Notes: generated by a model from the sequence alone, not told the origin. Counted from the stretch's first letter, positions 52,321-61,575 are shown. The stretch is 64,000 nucleotides of DNA from Breviolum minutum Mf 1.05b.01 (GCA_000507305.1 DF239135.1:62001-126000), one strand, 5' to 3'. Made by a program: numbers and translations.

Positions 52321-52488
52321 GCAAGGCAAAGATATGAGAAGTTTGCCGATGCTGAACCAGACCTTGGATCCATCAATTCTATTGGAGAAACTAATGTGTC
52401 CTCAGAAGCGCTTAAAAAGACATGGTGTTGTTTGTTAGGGTCGGATGGGGATGAATATTTGACCATAGGGACGGATGGAGACATATAT
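52321..52488 (+). CDS. coding exon of unrecognised protein
   Basis: Follows ATGGAACCAAG and ends at ATATAT|GTCAGG: 56 codons in phase 0. The product reads ARQRYEKFADAEPDLGSINS, IGETNVSSEALKKTWCCLLG and SDGDEYLTIGTDGDIY. Acidic and soluble in character. A D-G-D-E and D-G-D repeat could bind metal, but it is not a canonical EF-hand. A (GATGGT)n-like tract follows in the intron. It sits between the channel S2 exon and the EF-hand exon and may belong to the same gene. Confidence 0.6.
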
Positions 52489-52499
52489 GTCAGGGTCCT

Positions 52500-52562
52500 G
52501 ACGATGATGATGGTGATGGTGATGAGGATATTGTTGTTGCTGTTGTTGTTGTTGTTGTTGTG
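52500..52562. repeat. ATG / TTG trinucleotide tract
   Basis: (GATGATGGT)n then (GTT)n, just inside the presumed intron after the exon at 52321. Confidence 0.85.
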
Positions 52563-52938
52563 GTTCTTGCTATCTTGTTTCGATTGTTGTTTTTGGCATG
52601 ATGTGTGTTTCATCAAAACAGAAGATGCAGAGATACTGATAGCTGTGGTGGTTTCAAATATGTTTGCATTTAGATGGTACGGTACGGTTCATTTTTCTGT
52701 TGCTTCTCTTGATTATGCCCCATCATGCCTCAACATGATTGGCCAACTCTCAAAATAAAACTTCCAGATGGACTATGCATTTGGTCATGTTTGGTGCATT
52801 GCAACCTTCAATTTGTTTGGCAAAACTTGTAAGCCACATCCACGTGTTGAAGTTGAAAAAGAAAGCATGTACAGGCATTTGTCGTGGTGGTTGAAGCACC
52901 CCGACACAAATAGTAACGGTAACGTCAACTGTTCGCCT

Positions 52939-53049
52939 AGCCTTCCTGAAACTAACAGCAAAAGCCCCTGAAAATAGGCCCCCCCAAAAGGAACTCTCAT
53001 CTTCCAAGCATCCATGTTCAGGTGCGAACTGTTAGTTTCAGGGAGGGTA
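52939..53049. mobile_element. D-family MITE-like element
   Basis: GCCTTCCTGAAACTAACAGC to GCGAACTGTTAGTTTCAGGG. Well preserved. Confidence 0.85.
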
Positions 53050-53184
53050 TCAGGGAAATATTTAAACTCCACCAATCTTTTTGGGTGGAACACTTTCTAC
53101 TACCTTCGTTTCGGATTTTCGAGGCATTTGGGAAGTGAGCTTCCCAGCTCTCAATACCTACCAAAACAGCTGAGCAGTGACCAA

Positions 53185-53260
53185 AGCCAAGTTATATAGT
53201 GACTATAAGAAGTCATTCGAAGGATCCCTATTCACCCATCAGTCTTTCATGGAATGCCCA
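53185..53260 (+). mobile_element. E-family fragment
   Basis: GCAGTGACCAAAGCCAAGTT, ATTCGAAGGATCCCTATTCA and CCCATCAGTCTTTCATGGAA. It sits directly before the coding segment at 53271. Confidence 0.5.
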
Positions 53261-53270
53261 AAAAAAACGA

Positions 53271-53395
53271 GGGTTTTGTTGTCCACGTTGCACGTTGCTG
53301 AAGTGGAGGAGTTGTTTCTCTTGGTGATTCAAGATCATCATGCACAAAGTCTGATGGATGACTTGGTATCTTGGAGATTGAAGAGCATCTTCTGA
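53271..53395 (+). CDS. coding segment, possibly terminal exon
   Basis: The frame reads VLLSTLHVAEVEELFLLVIQ then DHHAQSLMDDLVSWRLKSIF and ends in TGA, immediately followed by GTAACG. Either the TGA is a true stop or the exon ends slightly earlier. Helical and amphipathic, with E-E-L-F-x-x-V-I. No family recognised. Confidence 0.5.
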
Positions 53396-53551
53396 GTAAC
53401 GATCAGTTCAGCCAGGGGATTATTAGATGGTTCAACTTGCAAGTTAATTAGGTGACCCCGCCAAGCAGCTAAATGATAAGATGCGAACATGTTTACAGGT
53501 TATCCTCTCAAAACGGCCTTTCATTTGATTTTTTGAATCAAGTAGATTAAC

Positions 53552-53580
53552 TCTATATATATATATATATATATATACAT
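53552..53580. repeat. TA microsatellite
   Basis: Pure (TA)n of about 26 bp. No gene supported from 53400 to 54030. Confidence 0.9.
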
Positions 53581-54034
53581 TACATATATACATACAACAT
53601 TTTACATGTCATGTTTTTTATATATGTTTGTGGTTTTGTTGGCTTTAAGATTGTTTGTTCACAGGAATATGTTCCAGCTTTTTGAAAGGTACCCTTTTTG
53701 ATACCAAAAACGGTGCGCTCCCCAAATTTTAGAGCTACAATTCTTCCACTCGCGATTCGTGACGTTTGCTGTGCTGAGGATTTGCCCCATGACCGGGCAA
53801 ATCTCTTTGAGATCATTGATGCTTGGACCCAAATATGGGAACCCTAAAGATCCCATCCCGTGACTCTTGTGTTTGTTTTTTTGAGGTGATTTTTTTACCG
53901 ATTCTACCATGTGAAATTTTGGCCATTGTTTCGCCAGCCATTTCTGGAATAATCTGTTGTTTTTTGGAAAAACCACCGAACAAGCAAATCTAAGGTTTCT
54001 GACCAAAAAAACAACGGGCATTGTTAAATTGAAG

Positions 54035-54132
54035 CTAGGTGGTGGTTTCAAATATTTTTTATTTTCACCCCTATTTGGGGAAGATTTCCAATTTGACTAA
54101 TATTTTTCAAAGGGGTTGAAACCACCAAGCAG
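54035..54132 (+). mobile_element. A-family MITE-like element
   Basis: CTAGGTGGTGGTTTCAAATA to GAAACCACCAAGCAG, flanked by GAAG on both sides. Confidence 0.9.
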
Positions 54133-54554
54133 GAAGTCATGTTTTTGTATCTGGGAGGTCCCAGAGTTAACTTCATAGGTGTCAGGGCCTGGGGCACGTG
54201 TCGTTGATTATTTGGTGATAAAAGATGAAGGGTCTTGCTGTCAGCATATGTCAAGCTGCCTCAAAACTAGGTTATACATCTTGTACCTACACTACTCAAA
54301 ACCGCACAATTGAAAGCATATCTTTCACATGTTGTAGGTTCATTTTTTGGGGAGGACATCAAAGTTTTGTGATGTAGCATATGTTTCCACACTGTTTGGA
54401 ATCCATTTTGAGATTGGTTGATAGTACAGGTTTGCACGGAAATTTCGTAGAATTTTCGGCGCAAACCTTCCCCAACAGATGACGGTGGATTTTTGTTCCT
54501 TCCCTGATGAGATCCCATCCAAGGAACCCACCCAAAATGGAATGGATTTTTTAT

Positions 54555-54613
54555 ATGGATATTATATGGGGATTATAATAAGCCAATATAAGGATCCCTA
54601 TAAACCAATCAGT
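54555..54613 (+). mobile_element. E-family fragment
   Basis: ATATGGGGATTATAATAAGC, CAATATAAGGATCCCTATAA and ACCAATCAG. It may be interrupted by the D-type element that follows. Confidence 0.5.
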
Positions 54614-54731
54614 ATACCCCTGAAGTTTAACATTTTAGCCCCTGAAAAATGATGTCTTGGAAGATTACTTACTTTCCTTTTTGGGATGGCTTATTTTTTC
54701 AGGGGCGATTCCTGTTAAACTTCGAGGGGGG
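54614..54731. mobile_element. D-related element (AAGTTTAACAT type)
   Basis: TACCCCTGAAGTTTAACATT to TGTTAAACTTCGAGGGGGGT. Confidence 0.75.
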
Positions 54732-54817
54732 TATTTCTTGTGCCTTCGAAGGTGGCGTTTTAAAAAGTGCACGCCAGCTTCCCCAACTAAGTGGTGTTTT
54801 TTTTGGGGCCATAGTGT

Positions 54818-54880
54818 TGATGGTTCAGAAAATCCCAAGGACAACCACCTGGTTTTTTAAACAACCCTGTAAAGAACAAG
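54818..54880. mobile_element. F-family fragment
   Basis: TGTTGATGGTTCAGAAAATC at the left only. Interior CCACCTGGTTTTTTAAACAA as in the copy at 35525. Confidence 0.5.
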
Positions 54881-54891
54881 GAAAAATATTT

Positions 54892-55001
54892 AGGTGTTTC
54901 CAAAAACAGTGGGTACCCCCCAAATCATCCATGTTTTTTGGTGGTTTTCCATTATTTTCACCCTCCATTTTGGGGGAAAAAACCCTATTTTTGGAAACCT
55001 C
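54892..55001. mobile_element. B-family element
   Basis: AGGTGTTTCCAAAAACAGTG to CCTATTTTTGGAAACCTC, with an A/C-rich centre. It lies 40 bp upstream of the EF-hand exon. Confidence 0.75.
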
Positions 55002-55039
55002 AACGCGTGATTTTTCCCGGAGTTGGTTGCCGGCAGCAG

Positions 55040-55098
55040 GATGCAGATGGTTCTGGAACTTTGGGCCTGCCGGAGTTGGTCCAAGGCGTGACAACCGG
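55040..55098 (+). CDS. EF-hand calcium-binding exon
   Basis: Follows GCCGGCAGCAG and ends at the consensus donor ACCGG|GTAAGT (19 codons, 2 nt). The product DADGSGTLGLPELVQGVTT is a textbook EF-hand loop: D at 1, D at 3, S at 5, T at 7, G at 9, E at 12, with the conserved Gly at 6 and Leu at 8, followed by the exiting helix. It would bind Ca2+. In many protist voltage-gated cation channels an EF-hand region follows the ion-transport domain. With S1/S2 exons 18-20 kb upstream on the same strand this exon may be from that gene, but the link is inference. The entering helix must lie on an upstream exon. Confidence 0.65.
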
Positions 55099-55313
55099 GT
55101 AAGTTGCACCATAGGTTGATGGGTGTCCCTGCGAATGGATGGAGAATTAGAAGGAGTGAAACCATTGAACTCGACTTTCACAACTAATTTTTGCTGTGGT
55201 AGAATTTTTACCTTTGGACCAAATTCTACATTTCTTGGGATACATCAAAAGATTTCAAGAATTCCCAGATCTTTGGTTCTTCACTAGTGATAGTCCTTAT
55301 ACTTTTCAATGTT

Positions 55314-55420
55314 AGGAAGCTCAGATGATATTGTTTGTGCCCCAAGTGTCATCTCGACCAGGTCTTCTGAAGATTCGTGGTGAGATCAACAAGAGCGATA
55401 CTGTTGCCGCGTCTCTTTGA
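55314..55420 (+). CDS. coding segment, possibly terminal exon
   Basis: Follows TTTTCAATGTTAG. The frame reads EAQMILFVPQVSSRPGLLKI then RGEINKSDTVAASL and ends in TGA. A donor-like CGTG|GTGAGA lies inside. It does not join the EF-hand exon in phase from this acceptor, so an exon may be missing or the frame may differ. Confidence 0.4.
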
Positions 55421-55839
55421 CGGAAGGGTAAGCGGGCGATTTCTTGTCGTTCTTGCGTTTGGGTCATGGGGGAGATTGAAGAAAGGTGTTTTAGTGAGAT
55501 TGTTTTTGACGCATGTACAAGATATTGGTTCATATATTTAGATGATGATATGATGTATGGTGATTGTATGGTGCCTATTTTATACGCACATGTGTCTCCA
55601 TTTGTATACTGAACGGATCTACTGTGCATGTTGTACAGATCAGATCTGTAGGGTCCGTAACTGCAAATATTGTAGCTGTACACTTTGAATAAATGTATCC
55701 TCGCCCTCGCCATAAACATACTACATAGATGTCTTTTTCGAAACGAGATCAACTACACTCCCCGGCCACTTCAGTAGTTTAATTTTCATCCCTCATTGGC
55801 AAGAGTGTTGACCAAAAAAACCTGCCATGTTGGGAAATA

Positions 55840-55933
55840 TACCCTCTTGGGAACTAACATATCCCCTACCAAGGTGCTTGGGAAGATGATTTTCCTTTAC
55901 CATAGGTAGGATATGTTAGTTCCCTCGAGGGTA
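55840..55933. mobile_element. C-family MITE-like element
   Basis: TACCCTCTTGGGAACTAACA to GTTAGTTCCCTCGAGGGTA. Confidence 0.85.
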
Positions 55934-56093
55934 TACGGCCTTTCGGATTCGCACTGTTTTCGGCATCATGGTCCAAGCCAATGGGAGTCATTAAGGTTAA
56001 GATGTCCGGCCAAAGGAATAAGGAGAGTTACATTAGTTAAAATGGTTGTGAACCTTTTCGTTTAAAGAAGTACAGTTAAACTTCATAAACTCA

Positions 56094-56153
56094 ACACAAA
56101 CAAGCAAACAAACTAACTAACTAACAAGCAAGCAAGCAAACAAACAAACAAAC
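56094..56153. repeat. CAAA/CTAA tetranucleotide tract
   Basis: (ACAA)n, (ACTA)n and (GCAA)n units in one 60-bp run. Confidence 0.9.
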
Positions 56154-56235
56154 ACTAGGGGAAAAAAACTGTCATAAGCAGAAACCCCGGTGAAAAAAAT
56201 GCTGATCTAATTTTGTGGCATGTTTTTTAAAAAAA

Positions 56236-56403
56236 CATCCCACCAGAACATTGTCCGACGTCCTGTGCGCCTCGAGGTTGTTAGCTACAAAGGCTGTGCA
56301 AAACCAAGTCAGTGAACTGATGGAGGCAGTTGATGCAGCAGGGGCATGGCATGAAGGGCATTTCCGACAGCTTCACTTAGACTCACCGGGGGCAGTTTTG
56401 TGA
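56236..56403 (+). CDS. coding segment, possibly terminal exon
   Basis: The frame reads TLSDVLCASRLLATKAVQNQ, VSELMEAVDAAGAWHEGHFR and QLHLDSPGAVL, then TGA. CATCCCACCAG at 56236-56246 may be the acceptor. Helical, with a layout (helix, V-D-A-A-G-A-W, helix) reminiscent of a degenerate EF-hand with lost ligands. This is speculative. Clearly coding by composition. Confidence 0.5.
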   Translation, partial: HPTRTLSDVLCASRLLATKAVQNQVSELMEAVDAAGAWHEGHFRQLHLDSPGAVL

Positions 56404-56808
56404 CTTGAAATGCAAAAGCCATATTTTTTTGCGGAACGGTTCCTGGTTCCTGCAGAATTGCACCACGAATTTGGTTTGCTCTTAAAAACTCAGATAAGTT
56501 GCTCGGTTACAGGTATGAAACAACTATACTGGTGGCCCTACATGTGAATATGTTTTACAAGTTGTGCTGGTTCTTGATGCAGCAACTTCATTGTTGTGAG
56601 TAAGATGTTGAAAGGTATAGTTTACGGGATCTACATGTATGATAATTGAAATGTATTGTTGTGTTTGTCATTTGCTTGTGTGTCAGAATTCACCTGCACC
56701 TTGTGGAGTAAATCTACTAGCATCTTCCGCAGATATCGTTTTGGCAGGAGAACAGCAAGAGGATGCAAAAGTTGGAAACTCGTCCGATTTTTTGGGGGAT
56801 CCAATGAA

Positions 56809-56929
56809 GGTGATGGTTTCAAACATTTCTTTTTTCATCCCCGAAAAGTTGCGGGAAATGATTTTTCCAAATTTGACGACTTGTGCATATTTTTTCAAAT
56901 GGGTGTTCTTGAAAAACCCACCAGACTAG
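56809..56929 (+). mobile_element. A-family element, diverged
   Basis: GGTGATGGTTTCAAACATTT, TGACGACTTGTGCATATTTT and GAAAAACCCACCAGACTAG. Confidence 0.65.
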
Positions 56930-57137
56930 ATATACATCAAAAAAAATCCTCCATTGGATATTTTAGTACACCCCATGATGATTTGGAAAGATATCTTCCA
57001 TCACCGGGGACTTGGGCGAGGTTTCCGTTTTTTCGACGGGAAAAAACCTGTTCTTCAACTCCAAATGGATTCTGTCGGGGAAAGTGGAGGAAACTGATAG
57101 CCAAGCACGGTGTGAAAAGTCTTCAGGTGTTTGAAAT

Positions 57138-57222
57138 AACCCCCTGAAAACTGACAGCAAATTTGCACCTGAAGTCATGGATGGTTGGAATACGGGGAAG
57201 TTTTCTTTTTTGGGGCAAACGG
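57138..57222. mobile_element. D-family element, right end missing
   Basis: CCCCCTGAAAACTGACAGCA and TGGATGGTTGGAATACGGGG are typical. The expected right terminus TGTTAGTTTCAGGG is absent, and the coding exon starts 25 bp later. Confidence 0.65.
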
Positions 57223-57246
57223 CCCAGCCCAGCGGAGTCATTGCAG

Positions 57247-57643
57247 GACGCTTGGCGTCAGCTGAAGCAGCTGGCGGTTATGAAACAGAGTACTGCCTTG
57301 CTGCAGGGCGAGGAAGGCAGACTCGAGATGCTGAGGCTGGATCGGAGGATGGCAGAATTGAGCCAGAGGATAGCGACGGCATATGGAGCAACTTCTGTCG
57401 GCGAATCGGACAGGTCAGCCGCAGTAGAAATCTTGGGACTGCGAGGTGCTCAGGTTATAGCGAGTCAACTCCAGCATTTGATGGAGCTGGAGAGATTCAA
57501 CAACCAGGATATTGGCGCTGTCTCGTCACCAGATGGATTGCAAATCGGACCAGTTTCTACACCGGCCGACTACGCCAATCTCACGGAACCTAATTGGTTG
57601 GGTTGGGATGCCCTCAGATTTAGCTCATTATTCAGCCATCATG
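57247..57643 (+). CDS. largest coding exon, coiled-coil-like protein
   Basis: Acceptor GAGTCATTGCAG; likely donor CATCATG|GTGTTG (132 codons, 1 nt). The product starts DAWRQLKQLAVMKQSTALLQ, continues EEGRLEMLRLDRRMAELSQR and QVIASQLQHLMELERFNNQD, then a Pro/Ser-rich LQIGPVSTPADYANLTEPNW. The first 80 residues have heptad-like Leu/Met spacing and few helix breakers, so a coiled coil is likely. Longest well-supported exon in the window. No family recognised. Confidence 0.65.
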
Positions 57644-57857
57644 GTGTTGCCTTGGTTTCCATACCTACAATGGTTGGTGTTCAAGGGAAACCTCCTGTAA
57701 AAAACTCCAAACTATTAGTTGAATGATTCCAATCTAACCAGAATCGAGTTGAAAAAATGTTGGATGTTCAACACATTCCGCAACCACGGACGGAGTTTTC
57801 GCCCCTAAAAAATGCGACTCTGGTTGGTTTCAACGAAAGGGCGTTGCAAAGCAAACC

Positions 57858-57975
57858 TACTTGGAGGATCATCCCAGCTAGTAAGTAGTTAATAACCTTC
57901 CAAATGGCTTTTCCATGGCTTATAAATGGCGGTGATCCTAACTACCTACTAACTGGGATGATTCTCCAAGTACCT
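57858..57975. mobile_element. G-family inverted-repeat element
   Basis: CTACTTGGAGGATCATCCCA to TGGGATGATTCTCCAAGTAC, with inner inverted AGTAAGTAGTTA / TAACTACCTACT. Confidence 0.8.
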
Positions 57976-58098
57976 GGAATCCTGGAACCTGTGAAAGCAG
58001 TTCCACTTTTGGGGCGAGGCAAAAACCCTTCCAACACCTTCGGTGGTGGATAGTTAAAAGTATGATGTCTATTTACATTGCTGTCCCTTATTGTTCCT

Positions 58099-58110
58099 CA
58101 CTATCATCAC

Positions 58111-58145
<35 letters not shown>

Positions 58146-58195
58146 GCACCATCATCATCACCATCATCATCATCATCATCATCACCTTCATCCCT
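58099..58195. repeat. CAT microsatellite
   Basis: (CAT)n with CAC and CAG interruptions. It yields poly-Ser, poly-Ile and poly-His frames. Confidence 0.95.
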
Positions 58196-58330
58196 TCTCT
58201 TTATTTTTTTGGAGGTGGTACATCCTGCATTGCTAGGGTGTGCCAATGCTACTTTTTTTTGCCCGATGGGTCACCCTTGTCTCCAACAATCCTGAAGTGT
58301 AAACATGGCCATGTTGGGTGCATCATACTT

Positions 58331-58440
58331 GGGTGTTTCCAAAAATAGGGGTACTCCAAAATGGATGGTTTATATATATATAATGGAAAACCCTTTTAAA
58401 ATGGATGATTTGGGGGTACCCCTATTTTCGGAAACATCCA
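58331..58440. mobile_element. B-family MITE-like element
   Basis: GGGTGTTTCCAAAAATAGGG to CTATTTTCGGAAACATCC, with a short (TA)n in the centre. Confidence 0.8.
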
Positions 58441-58469
58441 TATTATGGTTTCAAGGATCTGATTGGTCA

Positions 58470-58651
58470 CTTCTATCCGTATGGATGACGTCCTTGGAGT
58501 TTCTGCCGATTTTAGAAAAAGACTGGAACATCATCCTGCTAATCATTGGGAATGTGAAACAACACCACGTCAAGTATACAAGTCCCAAGGCAACGTTGAC
58601 AGCACTGATCCGTTTTGTGCTCAGGAAAATGAGTTGCAACTTCGATTTGCG
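58470..58651 (+). CDS. coding exon of unrecognised protein
   Basis: The frame reads RMDDVLGVSADFRKRLEHHP, ANHWECETTPRQVYKSQGNV and DSTDPFCAQENELQLRFA, ending at TTGCG|GTGTCT in phase 0. Polar, balanced and protein-like. The acceptor is unclear (TTTCAAG at 58453 is a candidate). An overlapping minus frame is less convincing. Confidence 0.45.
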
Positions 58652-58987
58652 GTGTCTGGGCTGTGAAGTAGTCGATGTGAATGTTGGAAGGTGTTGACTC
58701 CTCACCTAGGAACACCTGAAAATTATGAAACAACATGAGAAATGACTCACGATGTATAAGCTATGACCGTAGAGTTTCTTTAATACATATCATGTCTTTC
58801 AGATGTCATTTCTTTTACCAGATGTATGTATCCAAATATATTTCGTGGTTTCGAAACTGAAGCAAGATGTCTTTGAATTGGACGCCTATAAATTATCTTG
58901 ACAGCCTGAGGATCTATCTTTCAGATTGACTCATGGAAACCCTTCGGTTACCAAACGAGATGAGCCATTGGAGCTATTGAACACAAG

Positions 58988-59154
58988 TGCCTCGAGATGC
59001 ACAAGGGGTCTGGAGCCGAAAAGACACGACCAAAACGGCTTGTGTGTTTTGGGCGGAAGGGTGTGATGCGAAATTGCGGGAGTTTAGGACTCCAAATTCG
59101 CACAAAGCATTTAGCTACAATTTTGTCAAAAGAGAAAAACAAGAACTTGTGTGA
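58988..59154 (+). CDS. coding exon of unrecognised protein
   Basis: The frame reads PRDAQGVWSRKDTTKTACVF, WAEGCDAKLREFRTPNSHKA and FSYNFVKREKQELV to TGA. ACACAAG or GATGCACAAG may be the acceptor. Charged and soluble in character. An overlapping frame (KGSGAEKTRPKRLVCFGRKG) is also open. No family recognised. Confidence 0.45.
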
Positions 59155-59298
59155 CTCTTTAAGGATTTTGTTGGCAGTGTTCGTTTTGTACATCCGTGAA
59201 TCTTTGCATGTGTTGAGACATGTACTTTTGCACAGGGTCTATTGCTAAAGACATGCACATGGAAATTGTTTGCTTTCCGATATCAGCTTTTCTAAATT

Positions 59299-59475
59299 GT
59301 GCGACGCGACGCATGTATTAGTTTTCGTTGTTTGGAAGAGGACGTAAGACCAATGTTTCGTAGCTATCGTTTGTGTTGGGATCCCGGGAAAAGAAAGTTG
59401 GAAGAAGATCATGTGCTTTTCAAAATTCCTGCCAGACATGCTGATACGACAAAATCCATGCAATTATCTAATTAT
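59299..59475 (+). CDS. coding-like segment
   Basis: The frame reads DACISFRCLEEDVRPMFRSY, RLCWDPGKRKLEEDHVLFKI and PARHADTTKSMQL. It belongs to a 194-codon open stretch reaching 59883, but the middle (59480-59580) is low-complexity T-rich. No splice site is clear. Confidence 0.4.
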
Positions 59476-59761
59476 ATTATAGAATTGTTCCTTCCTCTAT
59501 TTCATGTAGTTCTTCATTCTTCAGTTTGTTTTGTTTCCTTTGTTTCTTCCGTTATTCATCGTTTATCCTACGCTTTTCGTGTTTTTGGTCCAACCCCATT
59601 GGGACCACTGATGTGGATAGCTGCCAAAGTAGCTGCCGAACCAAAAACCATGTGGGATGTTTACATGTCAAAAAGTGACCCAAAGTTGCTATTTGTTTCC
59701 CACTTCAAGACCCCAAGGCAAAAAACGCTGCCGGAAAACCCATGGATTTTCCCCACTGCAG

Positions 59762-59900
59762 GTGTCAGCCGGGGCACTTCGCCTTTTGATTTGGATTTGG
59801 CGTCCAAACAGCTCGGAGCAAAGCCTCAAGGAGATGATGTTTGGGGATGCCTTTGTGTTGGGGGAGGGATGCCTTTTGGATAAATGTTGGTTTGGATATA
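59762..59900 (+). CDS. coding exon, frame not settled
   Basis: Acceptor TTTTCCCCACTGCAG; donor GGATATA|GTAAAT. In phase 0 it reads VSAGALRLLIWIWRPNSSEQ then SLKEMMFGDAFVLGEGCLLD. The other open frame reads GTSPFDLDLASKQLGAKPQG and ends in TAA at 59883. The splice sites look good on both sides. Confidence 0.45.
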
Positions 59901-59957
59901 GTAAATAAACGTTGGAATAGCTATCATCTTCGTCTTCATCTTCTGCATCTTGATCAT

Positions 59958-60060
59958 CATTACGATATTCTTATTATTTGTCATCATCATCACCATCATC
60001 ATCACCATCATCACCATCATCATCATCATCACCACCATCATCATCATCATCATCACCTTC
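59958..60060. repeat. CAT/ATC microsatellite
   Basis: (ATC)n/(CAT)n run with CAC interruptions. Poly-His and poly-Met frames come from it. Confidence 0.95.
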
Positions 60061-60217
60061 CCTGGCATTTTCTATATCATCACCATCATTTTGGCGACCC
60101 TTCCAGGATTCCCCACCCTGTCGGGTCTGGCTCTACCAGTACGTCCAGGGTTGCAACTTGAGGAAGAGGCCGGGTCCAAAAAAAAAGGTCCCCAAAAAGG
60201 GAGAAGATCCTAGTGAT

Positions 60218-60311
60218 TACCCTCCAGGGAACTAACATATCCTTCAAAAATGGCATTTTGAAGATGATTTTCCTATTCCCAAGGTGGGATATGTTAGTTC
60301 CCTGGAGGGTA
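60218..60311. mobile_element. C-family MITE-like element
   Basis: TACCCTCCAGGGAACTAACA to TGTTAGTTCCCTGGAGGGTA. Perfect 20-bp termini; the best preserved C copy. Confidence 0.9.
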
Positions 60312-60355
60312 CTCTTTCTGCCATAATCATGGTTCAGTGGAAAATGACCAATATG

Positions 60356-60461
60356 AAGGTTTCCCAAAAATGGTGGGTTTCCCCAACAACCATTGGTTTT
60401 CCTACTAAACATGATCATTTTGGGGTGTGAAATGGGGGTACCACCATTTAAGGAAACCCCT
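60356..60461. mobile_element. B-family element (TGATCA subtype)
   Basis: AAGGTTTCCCAAAAATGGTG to CCACCATTTAAGGAAACCCC, with CATGATCATTTTGGGGTGTG inside. Confidence 0.8.
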
Positions 60462-60550
60462 ATATTTGAAAGGTAGCGATCCTGTTGGAAGGACCCATTT
60501 TTAACTTGACCCATGATTATGGGTTAGAAATCAAATTTCTGGTGTTTAAA

Positions 60551-60660
60551 AACCCTCCCTGAAACTGACAGCAAGTTTGCACCTAACAATGGATGGTTGG
60601 AATACAATCAGGCTTCCTTTTGGGGGCCCGGCCTATCTGCCGTTAGTTTCAGGGAGGGTA
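60551..60660. mobile_element. D-family MITE-like element
   Basis: ACCCTCCCTGAAACTGACAG to GCCGTTAGTTTCAGGGAGGG. Confidence 0.85.
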
Positions 60661-60770
60661 TATCCAAAAGATTCTCGAAAAGGGGAATCGGTTTTTTCTA
60701 TGTAATAGAAAATGCTCAGGAAATTCTGGCAGGTGGATCTGGAGTCGAACCATCTTCCCCTCACAAGTTA

Positions 60771-60885
60771 CCACCCCGAAAACTAACATGACTGGCTGGA
60801 AAATCCACCATGAATAAGGCGATGTATTTCCTATTAAAAATGGTGGAAATTTCCAACAATCGTCATGTTAGTGAACTCAGGGGTG
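60771..60885. mobile_element. D-related element (GGCTGGAAAATCC type)
   Basis: CACCCCGAAAACTAACATGA to ATGTTAGTGAACTCAGGGGT. Confidence 0.7.
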
Positions 60886-60935
60886 TTTTTATCCAAAGAG
60901 TTGTTTTTTTAATAGGGAATAGTATATAGGTAATA

Positions 60936-61043
60936 CTAAGTGGTGGTTTCTTCAATATGTTTCATTTTCACTCCGAGAATTGTGGAAATGATTCCCACGT
61001 GCGCTTTTTTTTTCAAAAGAGTTGGTTCAAAACCACCAACTCG
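60936..61043 (+). mobile_element. A-family MITE-like element
   Basis: CTAAGTGGTGGTTTCTTCAA to CAAAACCACCAACTCG. Paired with the next copy 122 bp on. Confidence 0.75.
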
Positions 61044-61165
61044 TACCCAACTAAATAGGCATTACAACTAAATAGGCATTACAACTACATAGGCTTTCCA
61101 TTGTGATGGTTTTGGTGGTTGCCACCACCAACTCGTACCCACTAAGTTGCCATCACAATGGAAAG
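61044..61165. repeat. short direct and inverted repeats between two A copies
   Basis: TAGGCATTACAACTA occurs twice; CCACCAACTCGTACCC is copied from the right end of the first A element; TTCCATTGTGATGG and CCATCACAATGGAA are inverted. Looks like a local rearrangement. Confidence 0.7.
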
Positions 61166-61281
61166 CTAAGTGGTGGCAACTCAAATATTTTTTATTTTCA
61201 CCCCGAAAATTTGGGGAAGATGAACCCCATGTTTGACTGGCGCATATTTTTCAGATGGGTTGGTGAAAAACCACCAACCAG
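61166..61281 (+). mobile_element. A-family MITE-like element
   Basis: CTAAGTGGTGGCAACTCAAA to GAAAAACCACCAACCAG. Confidence 0.85.
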
Positions 61282-61292
61282 TAAATAACCAT

Positions 61293-61400
61293 TACACTCC
61301 GGTAATCTAACATAGCAATGGAAAATCCACCATTTGAAGATGTATTTCCTATTCAAGATGGGGATTTTCCAGCCAGCTATGTTTGTTTACCGGAGGGTAT
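61293..61400. mobile_element. D-related element (TTACCGGAG type)
   Basis: TACACTCCGGTAATCTAACA to ATGTTTGTTTACCGGAGGGT. It abuts an A-family fragment (61402-61434, GTCAGATGGGTTGGTGAAAA). Confidence 0.75.
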
Positions 61401-61502
61401 GTCAGATGGGTTGGTGAAAAAAAACATCAACCAGATAGCGAGCCTCTGAACCCCACAGAGTTTGTTCATCCAACCAAGATCACGGTTGTGTTGATAGGTG
61501 TA

Positions 61503-61575
61503 TAGGTAATATATGTATATATATATATAGATGTGTATAATATATTTATATATGTATATCTATATTTTATATATT
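61503..61575. repeat. TA-rich tract
   Basis: Interrupted (TA)n / TATATGTATA. No gene supported from 61440 to 61980. Confidence 0.85.

Noticed and set aside
8241-60461. Repeated palindromic B elements considered as a CRISPR array
   Set aside because: Copies are kilobases apart with no regular spacers, and the sequence is eukaryotic in organisation.
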